Below, in pieces: positions 31,377 to 40,562 of a DNA stretch of 64,000 nt; the first letter of the stretch is position 1, and every line of letters begins with the position of its first letter. The notes beneath the pieces are model-generated. The model did not search any database. It had not been told where the DNA came from and worked only from the letters and a program-made list of their open reading frames with translations. The translations under genes and the position numbers were made by a program. This DNA comes from Nostoc sp. NMS2 (GTDB lineage Bacteria > Cyanobacteriota > Cyanobacteriia > Cyanobacteriales > Nostocaceae), in NCBI RefSeq assembly GCF_017115105.1, contig NZ_JABXKH010000048.1:62001-126000 (forward strand), written 5' to 3'.

Positions 31377-32324
31377 ATGGCCAATCTAAAAGCAATACGC
31401 GATCGCATCCAGTCGGTCAAAAACACCAAAAAAATCACAGAAGCCATGCGCCTCGTAGCTGCGGCGAGAGTGCGTCGGGCGCAAGAACAAGTGCTAGCAA
31501 CTCGCCCCTTTGCCGATCGCTTGGCACAAGTATTATATGGTTTGCAAAGCCGTCTGCGCTTTGAAGAAGCAAACCTGCCACTACTGAAAAAACGGCAAGT
31601 TAAGTCAGTTGGGCTATTGGTAATTTCAGGCGATCGCGGCCTATGCGGCGGCTACAATAACAACGTTATCCGTCGTGCAGAAAACCGCGCCAAGGAAATC
31701 AAGGCAGAAGGTTTAGACTATCAATTTGTGCTAGTTGGGCGCAAAGCTACACAGTACTTTCAACGCCGCAATCAGCCCATTGATGCAACCTATAGCGGCT
31801 TAGAGCAAATTCCCACCGCAGCCGAGGCCAATCAGATTGCCGATCAACTACTTTCCTTGTTTCTTTCGGAAGAAGTTGACCGCATCGAATTAATCTATAC
31901 CAGATTTCTTTCATTAGTTAGCTCCCGTCCTGTAATACAAACCCTACTGCCCCTCGATCCACAAGGTCTAGAAGCAGGCGATGACGAAATCTTCCGCTTG
32001 ACAACCCGTGGTGGTAAATTTGAAGTCGAACGGGAGAAAGTGACTAGCCAAGTCCGGTCGTTAGCCCCTGACATGATTTTCGAGCAAGATCCAGTACAGA
32101 TCCTCGATTCTCTGTTGCCTCTATATCTAAGTAACCAGCTATTGCGGGCGCTGCAAGAATCTGCGGCTAGTGAACTAGCAGCGCGGATGACAGCTATGAG
32201 TAATGCTAGTGAGAACGCCGGTGAACTGATTAACACCCTCACACTGTCTTACAACAAAGCCCGACAAGCTGCTATTACCCAAGAACTCCTTGAGGTCGTA
32301 GGTGGTGCTGAAGCCCTAACTTAG
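31377..32324 (+). CDS. atpC: ATP synthase subunit gamma
   Basis: The 315-residue gamma subunit is the central rotor shaft (atpC in cyanobacterial use, atpG elsewhere). It starts [34 protein letters not shown] and ends [37 protein letters not shown], the two coiled-coil helices that fill the F1 cavity. The protein is longer than the E. coli homologue by the photosynthetic insertion near residues 195-230. It is the last gene of the operon and is followed by a strong hairpin. Confidence 0.97.
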   Translation: MANLKAIRDRIQSVKNTKKITEAMRLVAAARVRRAQEQVLATRPFADRLAQVLYGLQSRLRFEEANLPLLKKRQVKSVGLLVISGDRGLCGGYNNNVIRRAENRAKEIKAEGLDYQFVLVGRKATQYFQRRNQPIDATYSGLEQIPTAAEANQIADQLLSLFLSEEVDRIELIYTRFLSLVSSRPVIQTLLPLDPQGLEAGDDEIFRLTTRGGKFEVEREKVTSQVRSLAPDMIFEQDPVQILDSLLPLYLSNQLLRALQESAASELAARMTAMSNASENAGELINTLTLSYNKARQAAITQELLEVVGGAEALT

Positions 32325-32349
32325 GGAATAGCCACTTGCTATCCATCAC

Positions 32350-32394
32350 AAATAGCTAATTGCTGGTAGGTTTAAAACTAGCAATTAGCTATTT
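32350..32394 (+). terminator. atp operon terminator
   Basis: AAATAGCTAATTGCT at 32350-32364 pairs perfectly with AGCAATTAGCTATTT at 32380-32394 around a 15-base loop, followed by TTGGTTTTG. The stem lies 26 bases after the gamma stop. The T-run is weak, but the stem is perfect and the position is right. Confidence 0.8.
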
Positions 32395-32537
32395 TGGTTT
32401 TGAGGATGTTTTAACAAAGGGATATGATACAGCCCTTTGTCACTTTTGTGTCGCCAAAGAGGATATGCTACTTAGTAGATGTGATTGCACATTTTAAATA
32501 TTCAATGAATCCCCCATAAGGTAGAAAAAAGGAAGCG

Positions 32538-32999
32538 ATGATGTCTGTAAAGCAACCTTTGGTGATTGACTATGTTGATTGGCCGAAGTTGCTGCAAAAT
32601 CCGCCCCTCTTAACAAGTTTTCAATCGGGTTGGAGTAGCATTCACCTTGCTCATTACCGCCAGCCATCGATAGATTTGCCTGAAGTATCCGACCCTCAGC
32701 ATATGGTCATTATTGCACTGGGGCATCAGGCAATTGAATTGGAATTTGTCTCAGAAGGTCGTTTGCAGACGATCTTGTATGAAGAAAAAGACTATGCAAG
32801 TGGCTGTATTGAAGTCATTCCTGCTGATTTACCTTGTGGAGTCCGTTCTATTTCGCCTGTTCAAGCAATAGAGTGGATTCATTGCTATCTAGAGCCGACA
32901 TTTGTTGCTCAGATTGCTCATGAATCGGTGAACCCCGATCGCGTCGAACTTCTGCTGAAACGGAAAACAGCCGATTTATTGATGCATCGCTATTCCTAA
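32538..32999 (+). pseudogene. AraC-family regulator, N-terminal part only
   Basis: The 153-residue product matches the cupin-like sensing domain of AraC-family regulators (HLAHYRQPSIDLPEVSDPQHMVIIALG... VEVIPADLPCGVRS-type sequence). It ends just after that domain, at LLLKRKTADLLMHRYS. The DNA-binding double helix-turn-helix that defines the family is missing, and no continuation is visible in the following 100 bases. A GGAAG ribosome site precedes the ATG, so a sensing-domain fragment could still be made. I treat it as a truncated gene. Confidence 0.75.
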
Positions 33000-33093
33000 C
33001 AAAAACTTTATCTATAATCATACTTTAGTTTACAAATTTGATGGCGAATCTGATAGCGATCGCCTTCTTGCCCGCAAAGCCAAAACGAAGATG

Positions 33094-33360
33094 TCAATCA
33101 GAATAGTGGTATCGACAAGCAATAATCGTTAAATACTCATCATCCACCGCATAAACTAATCGATTTGTATCATCAATTCGCCGCGACCAAAAGCCAGCTA
33201 GGTTTTCCCTCAGGGCTTCTGGCTTGCCGCTCCCCTCAAACGGTAGTCGGATTGTTGCCTCAACGAGCTTGTTAATTCGTTTTAACGTTTTCTTGTCTTG
33301 CCCTTGCCAATATAAATAATCGTTCCAAGCCTCATCCGTCCATGCTAGCTTTCTAGTCAT
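33094..33360 (-). CDS. yoeB: YoeB-type toxin
   Basis: This 88-residue RelE/YoeB-superfamily toxin cleaves mRNA on the ribosome. It begins KLAWTDEAWNDYLYWQGQDKKTLKRINKLVEATIRLPFEG and ends with GFWSRRIDDTNRLVYAVDDEYLTIIACRYHYSD, which includes the conserved YoeB catalytic residues (E/R/H near KPEALRENLAGFWSRRI and the C-terminal HY). The ATG at 33358-33360 overlaps the antitoxin stop by eight bases, the usual coupled arrangement. Confidence 0.92.
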   Translation of the reverse strand: MTRKLAWTDEAWNDYLYWQGQDKKTLKRINKLVEATIRLPFEGSGKPEALRENLAGFWSRRIDDTNRLVYAVDDEYLTIIACRYHYSD

Positions 33361-33607
33361 CCAACAAATTTTGCTCCACCACTTTCCCCTGCTTGAACTG
33401 AGCAATAGAACGCTCCAAATGAGTGGCATTAGCGGGAGACTTAAGTAAATGCACAGTCTCTAGTAAACTATTAAATAACTCTAGCGACATCACTACGGCA
33501 TCCTCCGCATCCCGTCTAGTGATGATGGTATAGTCAGCATCTTCCACCACTCGGTCTAAAACAGCCTTCAGGTTATTTCTCGCTTCGCTAAAAGACACAA
33601 CTTTCAT
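33353..33607 (-). CDS. yefM: YefM/Phd-type antitoxin
   Basis: The 84-residue antitoxin starts MKVVSFSEARNNLKAVLDRVVEDADYTIITRRDAEDAVVMS, the standard Phd/YefM fold that binds its own promoter. The acidic C-terminal part (IAQFKQGKVVEQNLLDD) wraps the toxin. I start at the ATG at 33605-33607; the frame extends 22 codons upstream without family similarity. It is cotranscribed with yoeB. Confidence 0.92.
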   Translation of the reverse strand: MKVVSFSEARNNLKAVLDRVVEDADYTIITRRDAEDAVVMSLELFNSLLETVHLLKSPANATHLERSIAQFKQGKVVEQNLLDD

Positions 33608-33747
33608 TTGCTTGATTCTTGTACTGTTTATTGTACAAGTGTAGCGATTCAAAAATATATTCAGCAATGCCAAGCAACTGCGAAATCAATATCTAAAGGC
33701 TCTTCGTGGTTATGAAAAAACTTGCGCCTACGTAATGACGATCGCTC

Positions 33748-34323
33748 CTAACCTCGTGATACAAAAAGACGTGCTACTTCACAGGCAAAGTTAGGCAGCA
33801 ATGGCGATGTCATCACATCATCTATTAGCAATGTCGTAACCAGTTTTAACTGAGCGTTATCCCGTCGATAGACTTCAATTCTTTGAGCAATGCGATCGAC
33901 AATCCAATACTCATTGACTCCTTGAACCGAATACAATTTCAACTTAGCTAAGCGATCGCGATCTTCATTGGCTTTTCCCGGAGACAGCACTTCCACTACT
34001 AATTCCGGCGCTCCGCGAAAATGCCCCACTTCATCTTGAATTTGAGCCAACCGTTCATAACTCACCCATGCTACATCGGGAGCGACATTATCAGAGTCTG
34101 AAAAAATCAGTCCTGGCATAATCGAGGGTTCTCCCAAACCACTTTCTATAGACCAAGTGTTTAGGACTGAAAAGATACATCCAATAACATGCTGATGTTT
34201 ATGGTGGGGCGATCGCGTCACAAACAATTCTCCATCGATAATCTCATAACGAATCCATTCGTTATCGGGTAATGCCGCAACATCTTGAATTGTCCAGCGA
34301 ACTCTGCTTGTAGTCTGACTCAT
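33748..34323 (-). CDS. Uma2 family (DUF820) restriction-endonuclease-fold protein
   Basis: The 191-residue protein has the PD-(D/E)XK-fold pattern of the large cyanobacterial Uma2 family: RYEIIDGELFVTRSPHHKHQ, VAPDVAWVSYERL, GAPELVVEVLSPGKANEDRDR and KLKLYSVQGVNEYWIVDRIAQRIEVY. The acids of VAPD and ELVVEV form the predicted active site. These proteins occur in many copies, and their role is unknown. It reads away from the tmRNA and appears intact. Confidence 0.85.
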   Translation of the reverse strand: MSQTTSRVRWTIQDVAALPDNEWIRYEIIDGELFVTRSPHHKHQHVIGCIFSVLNTWSIESGLGEPSIMPGLIFSDSDNVAPDVAWVSYERLAQIQDEVGHFRGAPELVVEVLSPGKANEDRDRLAKLKLYSVQGVNEYWIVDRIAQRIEVYRRDNAQLKLVTTLLIDDVMTSPLLPNFACEVARLFVSRG

Positions 34324-34414
34324 GAAAGTTTTGCCTGGGTAATGAGAGTTTAATATTTCTTTGTCATCCTGTGACGCATTTCCCTAACAGCAAACTATAA
34401 TATATATAACACGA

Positions 34415-34801
34415 GGGTCCGTCACGGTTTCGACAGGTTGGCGAACGCTGCTCTGTGATTCAGGTCGAGAGTGAGTCTCCTCTCGGAAATCAAAGGCTCA
34501 AACAAAAAGTAAATGCGAATAACATCGTTAACTTTGCTCGTAAGGATGCTCTAGTAGCTGCCTAAACGCCTCTTATAGGTTCGAGCGTCTTTAGTTTGAC
34601 TCCGTTAAGGACTGAAGACCAAACCCCAACGGATGCTCTAGTAAGCGTTCTCTGGTTGGCTTGCTGGCTAAGATTAAATCAGAGCATCCTACGTTCGGGA
34701 TAATGAACGATTCCCGCCTTGAGGATCAGAAAGGCTAAACCTGTGAATGAGCGGGGGGTCAATACCCAATTTGGACAGCAGTTCGACTCTGCTCGGATCC
34801 A
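34415..34801 (+). ncRNA. ssrA: Transfer-messenger RNA (tmRNA)
   Basis: The 5' end GGGTCCGTCACGGTTTCGACAGG and the 3' end GCAGTTCGACTCTGCTCGGATCCA form the tRNA-like domain: the acceptor stem pairs GGGTCCG with CGGATCC (one G-U), and the T arm is AGCAG-TTCGACT-CTGCT. The tag frame lies at 34515-34565. tmRNA with SmpB rescues stalled ribosomes and marks the product for degradation. The CCA end is not encoded. A hairpin terminator follows at once. Confidence 0.97.
34515..34565 (+). other. tmRNA tag reading frame
   Basis: From the resume codon GCG the frame reads ANNIVNFARKDALVAA and stops at TAA (34563-34565). It closely matches the tag of Anabaena/Nostoc type and ends in the ALVAA degradation signal that the Clp system recognises in cyanobacteria. 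The resume codon is inferred from that match. Confidence 0.93.
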
Positions 34802-34818
34802 CTAAAAATAAATAACAA

Positions 34819-34856
34819 GTCCACCAAACACTTTAACGTTTAGGTGGATTTTGTTT
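34819..34856 (+). terminator. tmRNA terminator
   Basis: GTCCACC followed by AAAC pairs with GTTT and GGTGGA across a short loop (about 34819-34848), then TTTTGTTTT. This is a standard intrinsic terminator 18 bases after the tmRNA end. Confidence 0.85.
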
Positions 34857-34916
34857 TCATAGGTGAATTTTGCAAATATACCTGACGGCAGAAATCGTGG
34901 CTACCCAATCGGCTAA

Positions 34917-35978
34917 CTATCTGGATAAATGGGTTTGAGTCTCCAGTGCATTTTTATGGAGGTCATTCAATAAAGCGATCGCACTTGTTCCTGCATTACG
35001 TAAATGCCTTCGTTGCGTATTTGGTTCTAGAAGCATCCCACCGCTATGGTGAATACCAACTACCTGAAAATTATCATCGAAAATAGGCGACCCTGATGAA
35101 CCCGGTTCTGTACTTGTAGTATATTGCAATACTTGATTATCAGCGTAAGCAACAAAGTTATTCTGTATCGAGATTTTCTTTAAATGACCGCCAGGGTGTT
35201 GAATAATTGCTACGCGATCATCTCGTCGCATTAATTTACTTTTAAAGGTTAAGGGTTTGCCGAAGTCAGGTACATCTTTTAGGGTCACGACAGTATAGTC
35301 TAGTTCTTTATTCGTGTAAAAAGCTCCCCCTGCTAAAGCTGCAACACTCTGTGTTGGACATTCTTTACCGTTGAGATCCAGTTGATAGTTAAAGCTAAAA
35401 TTACTTTTTTCTGCTACTTTCTGACTTTGAATTACGTGATTATTCGTCATTAGTAAATCAGATGTAATCATAAACCCCGTACCTAAACCTTCGGGAGTGG
35501 CGATACGAACCACAGCTTTTGAAGCTTCCAGAGCCAAGTTTAAAATGTAGATATCGCGTAATGTGTTTTCCCCAATAATCTTTTCTTTGATATCAGCTGT
35601 ACTATCCATTCCCTTCCAGTTGTTAATTCCACGGCTAGGACTGACTGGAATATCTAGCGGGTAATTCTGAAATAGTTCTACGATAAAGTCTTTATCTTCA
35701 TCCCCAGCGTAAGGCTGAATATAGTTAAGGAAGACAGCAAGAGCTTCTTGATTGTAAGCAACTCGTCCAAATTGCGATAAAAACCGCACCACTTCCACAG
35801 AAACACCCATTGGCGCACCATCTAAATCTAACCGCGCTAGAATAATATCTGCTTGAGCTACACCTTGCAATGCACCTGCGACTAAACGACGGCGATCGCG
35901 CATATTAGCAAAGTCGGGTAAATTCTGTACAATGCGGATAAGGCGTTGGAAGTCAGGCTGCGATAGTTGGACAGTCAC
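34917..35978 (-). CDS. Trypsin-like protease with effector-associated-like N terminus
   Basis: This 353-residue protein has a helical N-terminal domain (residues 1-110: LIRIVQNLPDFANMRDRRRLVAGALQ... VVRFLSQFGRVAYNQEALAVFLNYIQ). That pattern resembles the small effector-associated (EAD) adaptor domains of bacterial conflict systems. The C-terminal part (about 150-345) is a trypsin-like serine protease with GTGFMITSDLLMTNNHVIQ (catalytic His), NKELDYTVVTL (Asp) and STEPGSSGSPIFDD (Ser). It has no signal peptide, so it would act in the cytoplasm. EAD-linked proteases are thought to be activated by partners sharing the same EAD, and a candidate partner lies at 37503-38963. The exact EAD subtype is not determined. 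Confidence 0.8.
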   Translation of the reverse strand: MTVQLSQPDFQRLIRIVQNLPDFANMRDRRRLVAGALQGVAQADIILARLDLDGAPMGVSVEVVRFLSQFGRVAYNQEALAVFLNYIQPYAGDEDKDFIVELFQNYPLDIPVSPSRGINNWKGMDSTADIKEKIIGENTLRDIYILNLALEASKAVVRIATPEGLGTGFMITSDLLMTNNHVIQSQKVAEKSNFSFNYQLDLNGKECPTQSVAALAGGAFYTNKELDYTVVTLKDVPDFGKPLTFKSKLMRRDDRVAIIQHPGGHLKKISIQNNFVAYADNQVLQYTTSTEPGSSGSPIFDDNFQVVGIHHSGGMLLEPNTQRRHLRNAGTSAIALLNDLHKNALETQTHLSR

Positions 35979-36067
35979 GGTTGCTGTATCCTATTGAAAC
36001 AAATTACTAAATTGCTAGTTTACACCTATTCATTTCTTAAATTTAGACGTTTTCGCTAGAACCTTGT

Positions 36068-36373
36068 TTAATTGGCAGAACGCACCACACAAATTAGTTT
36101 TGCTTGTAAGGGTTCTGATGCAATTATTGTTTCGTTAATCCGCATTGCCATTTGATATCTATTAGTATCATTAATGTAAACAATAATACCTGTATACTTT
36201 GGTAAACTTTTATGTAATCGGATAAAATCTTGGCGATTGAGGATAATAACAACTCGATTGTCACAAACTGCAAAGGCTAAAACCTCTTCATCAGGAATTC
36301 CCAGATTTGCATTTCCAGCTTCTTGTACTGAAATACATAATTTTCCGAAATTGTAAGTAGAGAACTTGTTGAT
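36068..36373 (-). pseudogene. DUF5615 PIN-like protein remnant
   Basis: The minus strand is open from a stop at 36374-36376. It reads SVQEAGNANLGIPDEEVLAFAVCDNRVVIILNRQDFIRLHKSLPKYTGIIVY and ends ICVVRSAN at 36068. That is the body of a DUF5615 PIN-like nuclease. The first strand with its conserved aspartate, which should precede it by about 25 residues, is missing, and no start codon lies in the right place. It is a 5'-truncated copy. Confidence 0.8.
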
Positions 36374-36447
36374 TTAAATATAACGCCCATCAACTGAACT
36401 AGTTGCCAAAAGCGTCAATTTATAAAAATTATCAGCCGCATGGAAGT

Positions 36448-37230
36448 ATGAAACAGATACGCAAACAGGCTTTATTTGCTACATTTTTGTTTAGCAATAT
36501 TTCATTATCATCAGTATCGAGTCTAGTATTAGATAAGTACCTGCACAATTCACTCACAGATAATAATAGGGACTCTGCAAATTTATTAAACTCGAACGCA
36601 AAAGCAATAAGTTCAAGTAGTTTTGAGCCAGTTGTTGGTATTAAGTTACCACCCATAAAACTACGATGGCCATCGGTTAAATGGCCACAGATTAAACCAC
36701 CCAGACCACCGATTAAACCACCTAAACTAACCTATCCTAATCCCTTCAAACTACCACACCTCAAGTTTAACTATCAGCAAGTTAGTCTTCAAGTTAGTCA
36801 AGCAATGTCCGAAGCTAAGAAGAAGCAAGCGACACAAACACTTTTGAATGATATGCCATCGTTGCATGCGATAAGCTTAGAACAACGCATGACGGATGAT
36901 ATCACCACAAAGATTCAATCACAATTATTGATATATGATTTACCTAGCCATGTTCAAAACTTGAGTGATCAAGCATTTCAAGAAGCAGCACAGAATTATT
37001 ATTCAGCGCGTGATGCTGCTTTCAATTTACTAGCATCTCGTTACGCTAAAAAAGGGGTGTTGACCAGTCTAGACGAACAAGATGCACAATTAGCGGCACA
37101 ACAAGCTATTCAAGAACAACGTCGTCACAAAATATTAGTTTTGAGTGGTGTGACAACCACTACAATTGCCGGAATTGCAGTTGCATCAGCTACGTCAAGG
37201 GTTCAAGCAAATAATAACAAGCGAACTTAA
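36448..37230 (+). CDS. Hypothetical proline-rich membrane-associated protein
   Basis: The 260-residue product starts MKQIRKQALFATFLFSNISLSS, a basic start with a hydrophobic stretch like a signal peptide or anchor. Residues 65-105 are unusually rich in proline with repeated lysine-proline steps (PPIKLRWPSVKWPQIKPPRP and more). Residues 115-230 are helical and charged, and a hydrophobic stretch (ILVLSGVTTTTIAGIAVASAT) lies near the C end, with a basic tail NNNKRT. I recognise no family. The ATG at 36448 has GGAAG just before it; the open frame reaches a TTG 15 codons upstream. Confidence 0.6.
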   Translation: MKQIRKQALFATFLFSNISLSSVSSLVLDKYLHNSLTDNNRDSANLLNSNAKAISSSSFEPVVGIKLPPIKLRWPSVKWPQIKPPRPPIKPPKLTYPNPFKLPHLKFNYQQVSLQVSQAMSEAKKKQATQTLLNDMPSLHAISLEQRMTDDITTKIQSQLLIYDLPSHVQNLSDQAFQEAAQNYYSARDAAFNLLASRYAKKGVLTSLDEQDAQLAAQQAIQEQRRHKILVLSGVTTTTIAGIAVASATSRVQANNNKRT

Positions 37231-37281
37231 GGACTTTGCCTCGAAATCGCTATCATATATATCGCTTACCCTAAAAAATAT

Positions 37282-37468
37282 GGCTCTCCTAGACTTCGTT
37301 TGATAAATTAATACTAAAAAACACCTAAAACACCTGATATAGCTAGGTTTCGCTAAAACAGAATCAAAGATTTAATAAAAATATGCTTTCTGATTCTTGA
37401 ATCCCCAACTATGTAAGGACTTAACCTGATATCAAGTATTAATTTTCTATAACTAGTCTAGGAGAGCC
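37282..37468. mobile_element. MITE with 8-bp target duplication
   Basis: GGCTCTCCTAGACT at 37282-37295 is perfectly inverted at 37455-37468, and the ends can be extended to 31 bases with 24 matches. The element of 187 bases is flanked on both sides by the same 8 bases AAAAATAT (37274-37281 and 37469-37476), which reads as a target-site duplication. It has no coding capacity. It lies between the proline-rich protein and the TPR protein. The transposase that moves it is not in the window, or cannot be matched from its ends. Confidence 0.8.
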
Positions 37469-37502
37469 AAAAATATTTGGCTAATCAATAATGATTTCAA
37501 AG

Positions 37503-38963
37503 CTAGCTTTTGAAAAAGTAGTTGAAAAAGCTTTTCCAACTACTTTCTTTTTTTATTTTCTCATATAAATCTTCCATTTGGTTGGCTGCATCACCCATCT
37601 TTTGCTGTTGAAATAGTTTGATAGCTAGCTGAATTTCAGTTTCTGCTTGCTTTTGTTTTCTTTGTGCAAGTAGCACAAACGCATACTGTGTATAGGTAAT
37701 TGGATCTGGCGTGCTATTTATAATATTGTGTTTTATAGCTTCTTCAAACTCAACAATTGCGTCCTTATATTTGCCCTGACTACTCATAACCATTCCTAAA
37801 TAGCGGTGAAATTTTGAATTATTTGGATTATCTCGTTTGATCGCAATTGCTGTTTGTAAGTTACTATATGCATCTAAAAAATTTTCTACTCGGCGCTGAC
37901 AATTTCCTAACTCAGCGTATGCTTCTGCATATTCTGTATCAATCTTAATCGCTTGTGTATATTCCTTGATAGCTTCTTCTAACCGCTCACATTCACAAAA
38001 AGTACATCCTAACAAGTAGTGTATTTTTGCTAAATCACTTGGTGCATCATCAGTGCTAATTTCAATCGCCTGTTGATATGCCTCAATAGCTTTATCAAAC
38101 TGAGCTTTTACGTAAAAACTATTTCCCAAACCTTCATAGAGTTTAACATTGTTTGGTTCAATGCGAATAGCTTCTCGGAGTTCTGCGATCGCATCATCTA
38201 TTTGCTCATTTTGTAATAAAATATAAGCTAAATTCTGATGACAAATAGCATTATTCTTATTAATAATAATTAGTTCTCTGTAAACATGAATTGATTTTTC
38301 CCACTTATTTTGTTTATAAAGTTCGTGAGCTAATTTAATATAAAGTGCTTCCACTTCTTTCATTTTAAGTTGCGAATGTAGCGCTTTTAAGTCGCTCCGT
38401 GTTGTTGAAGAAAACGGTAACTCATTATGAATTTGCTTAACTAAAACCTCTAAAAATCTATCAAAACTGTTTTGATATTCGTAAAACGGCTGTAAAACTT
38501 CTTTCTCAATATTTTCAGCCTTTTCTTGCGAGATTATCAAACGTTGCTTACATTGATCTAAAATGTGACGACCTGCAACTGAAATCTTACCATCAGGGGT
38601 AACTCTTTCCTCCACTACTTTTCTATATTCAGCTTCTGGTGATGATAGATCATCTCGTATAGATAGATTATCCTGCAATTTATCAAGTAATTTATCAATA
38701 CGTTGCTTTACATCTTCTCCCACTTGCTCCCGCGCATATTCCAAAATCGCGCGTAGATACTGTTCCCCTCCATAATTTGCTAACTTCTGTACCATATCCC
38801 GCATGAAAATTGCTACAGCACCACTACAATCGATGTGTTGCAACACAGGTTTATCATCCAACGCAATATGTAAGAAAGTTCGACGTTCTCTCTCCGATTC
38901 CATAAATGGTCTAAGAATTTCCATCAAATCATTGGTAGTGCTAGAGTCTAATTTCAGCATCAA
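37503..38963 (-). CDS. TPR protein with effector-associated-like N terminus
   Basis: This 486-residue protein begins with a helical domain (residues 1-95: ILRPFMESERERRTFLHIAL... FMRDMVQKLANYGGEQYLRAILEYAREQVGEDVKQRIDKLL) resembling the effector-associated adaptor domains of conflict systems. A middle part (110-210) has EYRKVVEERVTPDGKISVAGRHILDQ, a short helical module common in cyanobacterial kinases and signalling proteins. The C-terminal half (215-475) has about seven tetratricopeptide repeats (for example AICHQNLAYILLQNEQIDDAI). It would be a cytoplasmic scaffold or sensor. Its adaptor domain could pair with that of the protease at 34917-35978. Confidence 0.75.
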   Translation of the reverse strand: MMLKLDSSTTNDLMEILRPFMESERERRTFLHIALDDKPVLQHIDCSGAVAIFMRDMVQKLANYGGEQYLRAILEYAREQVGEDVKQRIDKLLDKLQDNLSIRDDLSSPEAEYRKVVEERVTPDGKISVAGRHILDQCKQRLIISQEKAENIEKEVLQPFYEYQNSFDRFLEVLVKQIHNELPFSSTTRSDLKALHSQLKMKEVEALYIKLAHELYKQNKWEKSIHVYRELIIINKNNAICHQNLAYILLQNEQIDDAIAELREAIRIEPNNVKLYEGLGNSFYVKAQFDKAIEAYQQAIEISTDDAPSDLAKIHYLLGCTFCECERLEEAIKEYTQAIKIDTEYAEAYAELGNCQRRVENFLDAYSNLQTAIAIKRDNPNNSKFHRYLGMVMSSQGKYKDAIVEFEEAIKHNIINSTPDPITYTQYAFVLLAQRKQKQAETEIQLAIKLFQQQKMGDAANQMEDLYEKIKKESSWKSFFNYFFKS

Positions 38964-39232
38964 CGCAACCTTTCACTTGTGCTAACGTTGTGAATAACAC
39001 ACTTACGTACAAGTATATTGTAGAAACTGCTGATGATTTCAAGTTGTAAGCGCGATCGCATATCTGATGCTTTACTGCACATCTACACCCATTTGCGATC
39101 GCGCATATTCATCAAGTGTCAGTTATGGCGAGTGATGGTTTGCAGTCAAAATCGGATTTTATTCAAAACCTAGCTTTCCAGTTTCGGGATTTAGTGAGCG
39201 TAGATGCATAGACGCAAAGCGGCTTTTGTTAA

Positions 39233-39691
39233 TTAATGAATGTTTTGTTCCTGGGGTTGTTTGCGTGCGTTTCCAAACCTCTTTCCCCTTTTTTTAAGTA
39301 CCCGTCGTAATCGATCTGCACTCAAGTTTACCTGACGTTCAGATGCCAGTTTTTTTGCTAATTGTTTAGAGTTATAAGTTTGTGACTCTTGAGCTAAACA
39401 ATTCTCTAGATAAACCAAATCTGATTCTGAATATCGGGGTTTTCCACCTCTACCAGGAGCATCCCACAGCCCTGATAAACCCATCTTTTCCCAACGATGA
39501 AGGGTTTGACGGACTGTTGAAATTGCCCAGTTCAAACCTTTAGCAATTTGCTCATTTTTTAAGCCGCGATTATTCAGCAGTAAGACTTGAGCCCGATCCT
39601 TTGTGCGTTGGGGAACATCTTTGGCTTTTCTTAACTCTTCTAAAGTCAGCTTTTCTTGCTCAGTTAGAAAGACTTTTAATCGGCATCCCAT
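39233..39691 (-). mobile_element. IS630-family transposase OrfA remnant
   Basis: The 152-residue frame matches the DNA-binding half of IS630-type transposases: ERLTLEELRKAKDVPQRTKDRAQVLLLNN-like helices, GLKNEQIAKGLNWAISTVRQTLHRWEKMGLSGLWDAPGRGGKPRYSE and RLRRVLKKRGKRF. The DDE catalytic half should follow on the minus strand but is not found in the next 230 bases. The element cannot transpose itself. I did not identify its terminal repeats. Confidence 0.85.
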
Positions 39692-40562
39692 AATTAATAA
39701 CCTTTTACACAGTAATTGTTGCCATTTTTCTTAAGGATTTATTGGCGTTGTCCTAATTAATGCCTAAAGTCGATAATAAAGGACTGTATCATTAAAATTA
39801 TTAAATTAATCCTGTGATGACGGTGATTTATCGAAACTTTAAAAATTATTTTTACGCTACCTACTATTGGAATGAACTGAAAAATATATACATACAAGCC
39901 TAGTTCCTTTTTATTTAACTCATCTCTGTAAATTTTTTTGACTATCTTCAAACAATATCTGTTTTTCCGACTTTACATAAATTTTATATTTTCCGTAACA
40001 ACATTATTGCTTGAAACAAAGATATATTCAATACCTATTGGAGAGAGAAAAAATTTGTGTTAATTTTCCTATTTTTACCACTTTTCCTACCTTTCCTACC
40101 TTTCCTACTTATTTGTAAAATAGCGGATTAAAAAACTAACTTTTAATCTATCTTCTTAAGACAACTATTTTGCACCATAATTACAGAGTTTGGTTATATT
40201 TTCCCTGTTCCTAGTTAAGAGTTCCCTGCCCACGCAAGCAAATTCAGGAATCAAATCGGATTGCTATAGATATGTGATGTTAATTTTAATTTTTTTAGTT
40301 TTTATCGTCAAATAATATGAAGAAGATGATATTTTTAAAGTAGGATAAAAATAGACAAATTGCAAAATAAAATACTAAGTATATTTTTTGGGATAAATTA
40401 ATATTGAGTAGATTTTTTGAGTCATATTTTTTGCTAGAAAACAGCAATAAATGATACAAGTTAAATTTTTCAAAAACTGATATTCATTACAACTTAAACA
40501 AAAAATAATAGAGAGAATGGGGGCAGAAGAAAAACCTGACAATTTGCGCTCGGAGACGAATA
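39692..40562. promoter_or_regulatory. Long AT-rich leader of the flavodiiron genes
   Basis: About 870 bases without a gene precede the flv3-like gene. The region is very AT-rich, includes a short tandem CTTTCCTAC repeat (40082-40108), and ends in GGAGACGAATA just before the ATG. Promoter motifs (for example a nitrogen-control site) cannot be chosen with confidence. Heterocyst-type flavodiiron pairs are known to be developmentally regulated, so a regulatory role is a reasonable inference only. Confidence 0.4.

Noticed and set aside
37503-38963. TPR protein as an ordinary O-linked GlcNAc transferase or photosystem assembly factor
   Set aside because: It lacks any catalytic domain, and the N-terminal helical domain is of the adaptor type; a housekeeping assembly role has no support in the context.
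39757-39951. 64-codon minus-strand frame in the flv leader
   Set aside because: Low-complexity AT-rich sequence with no ribosome site and no family pattern.
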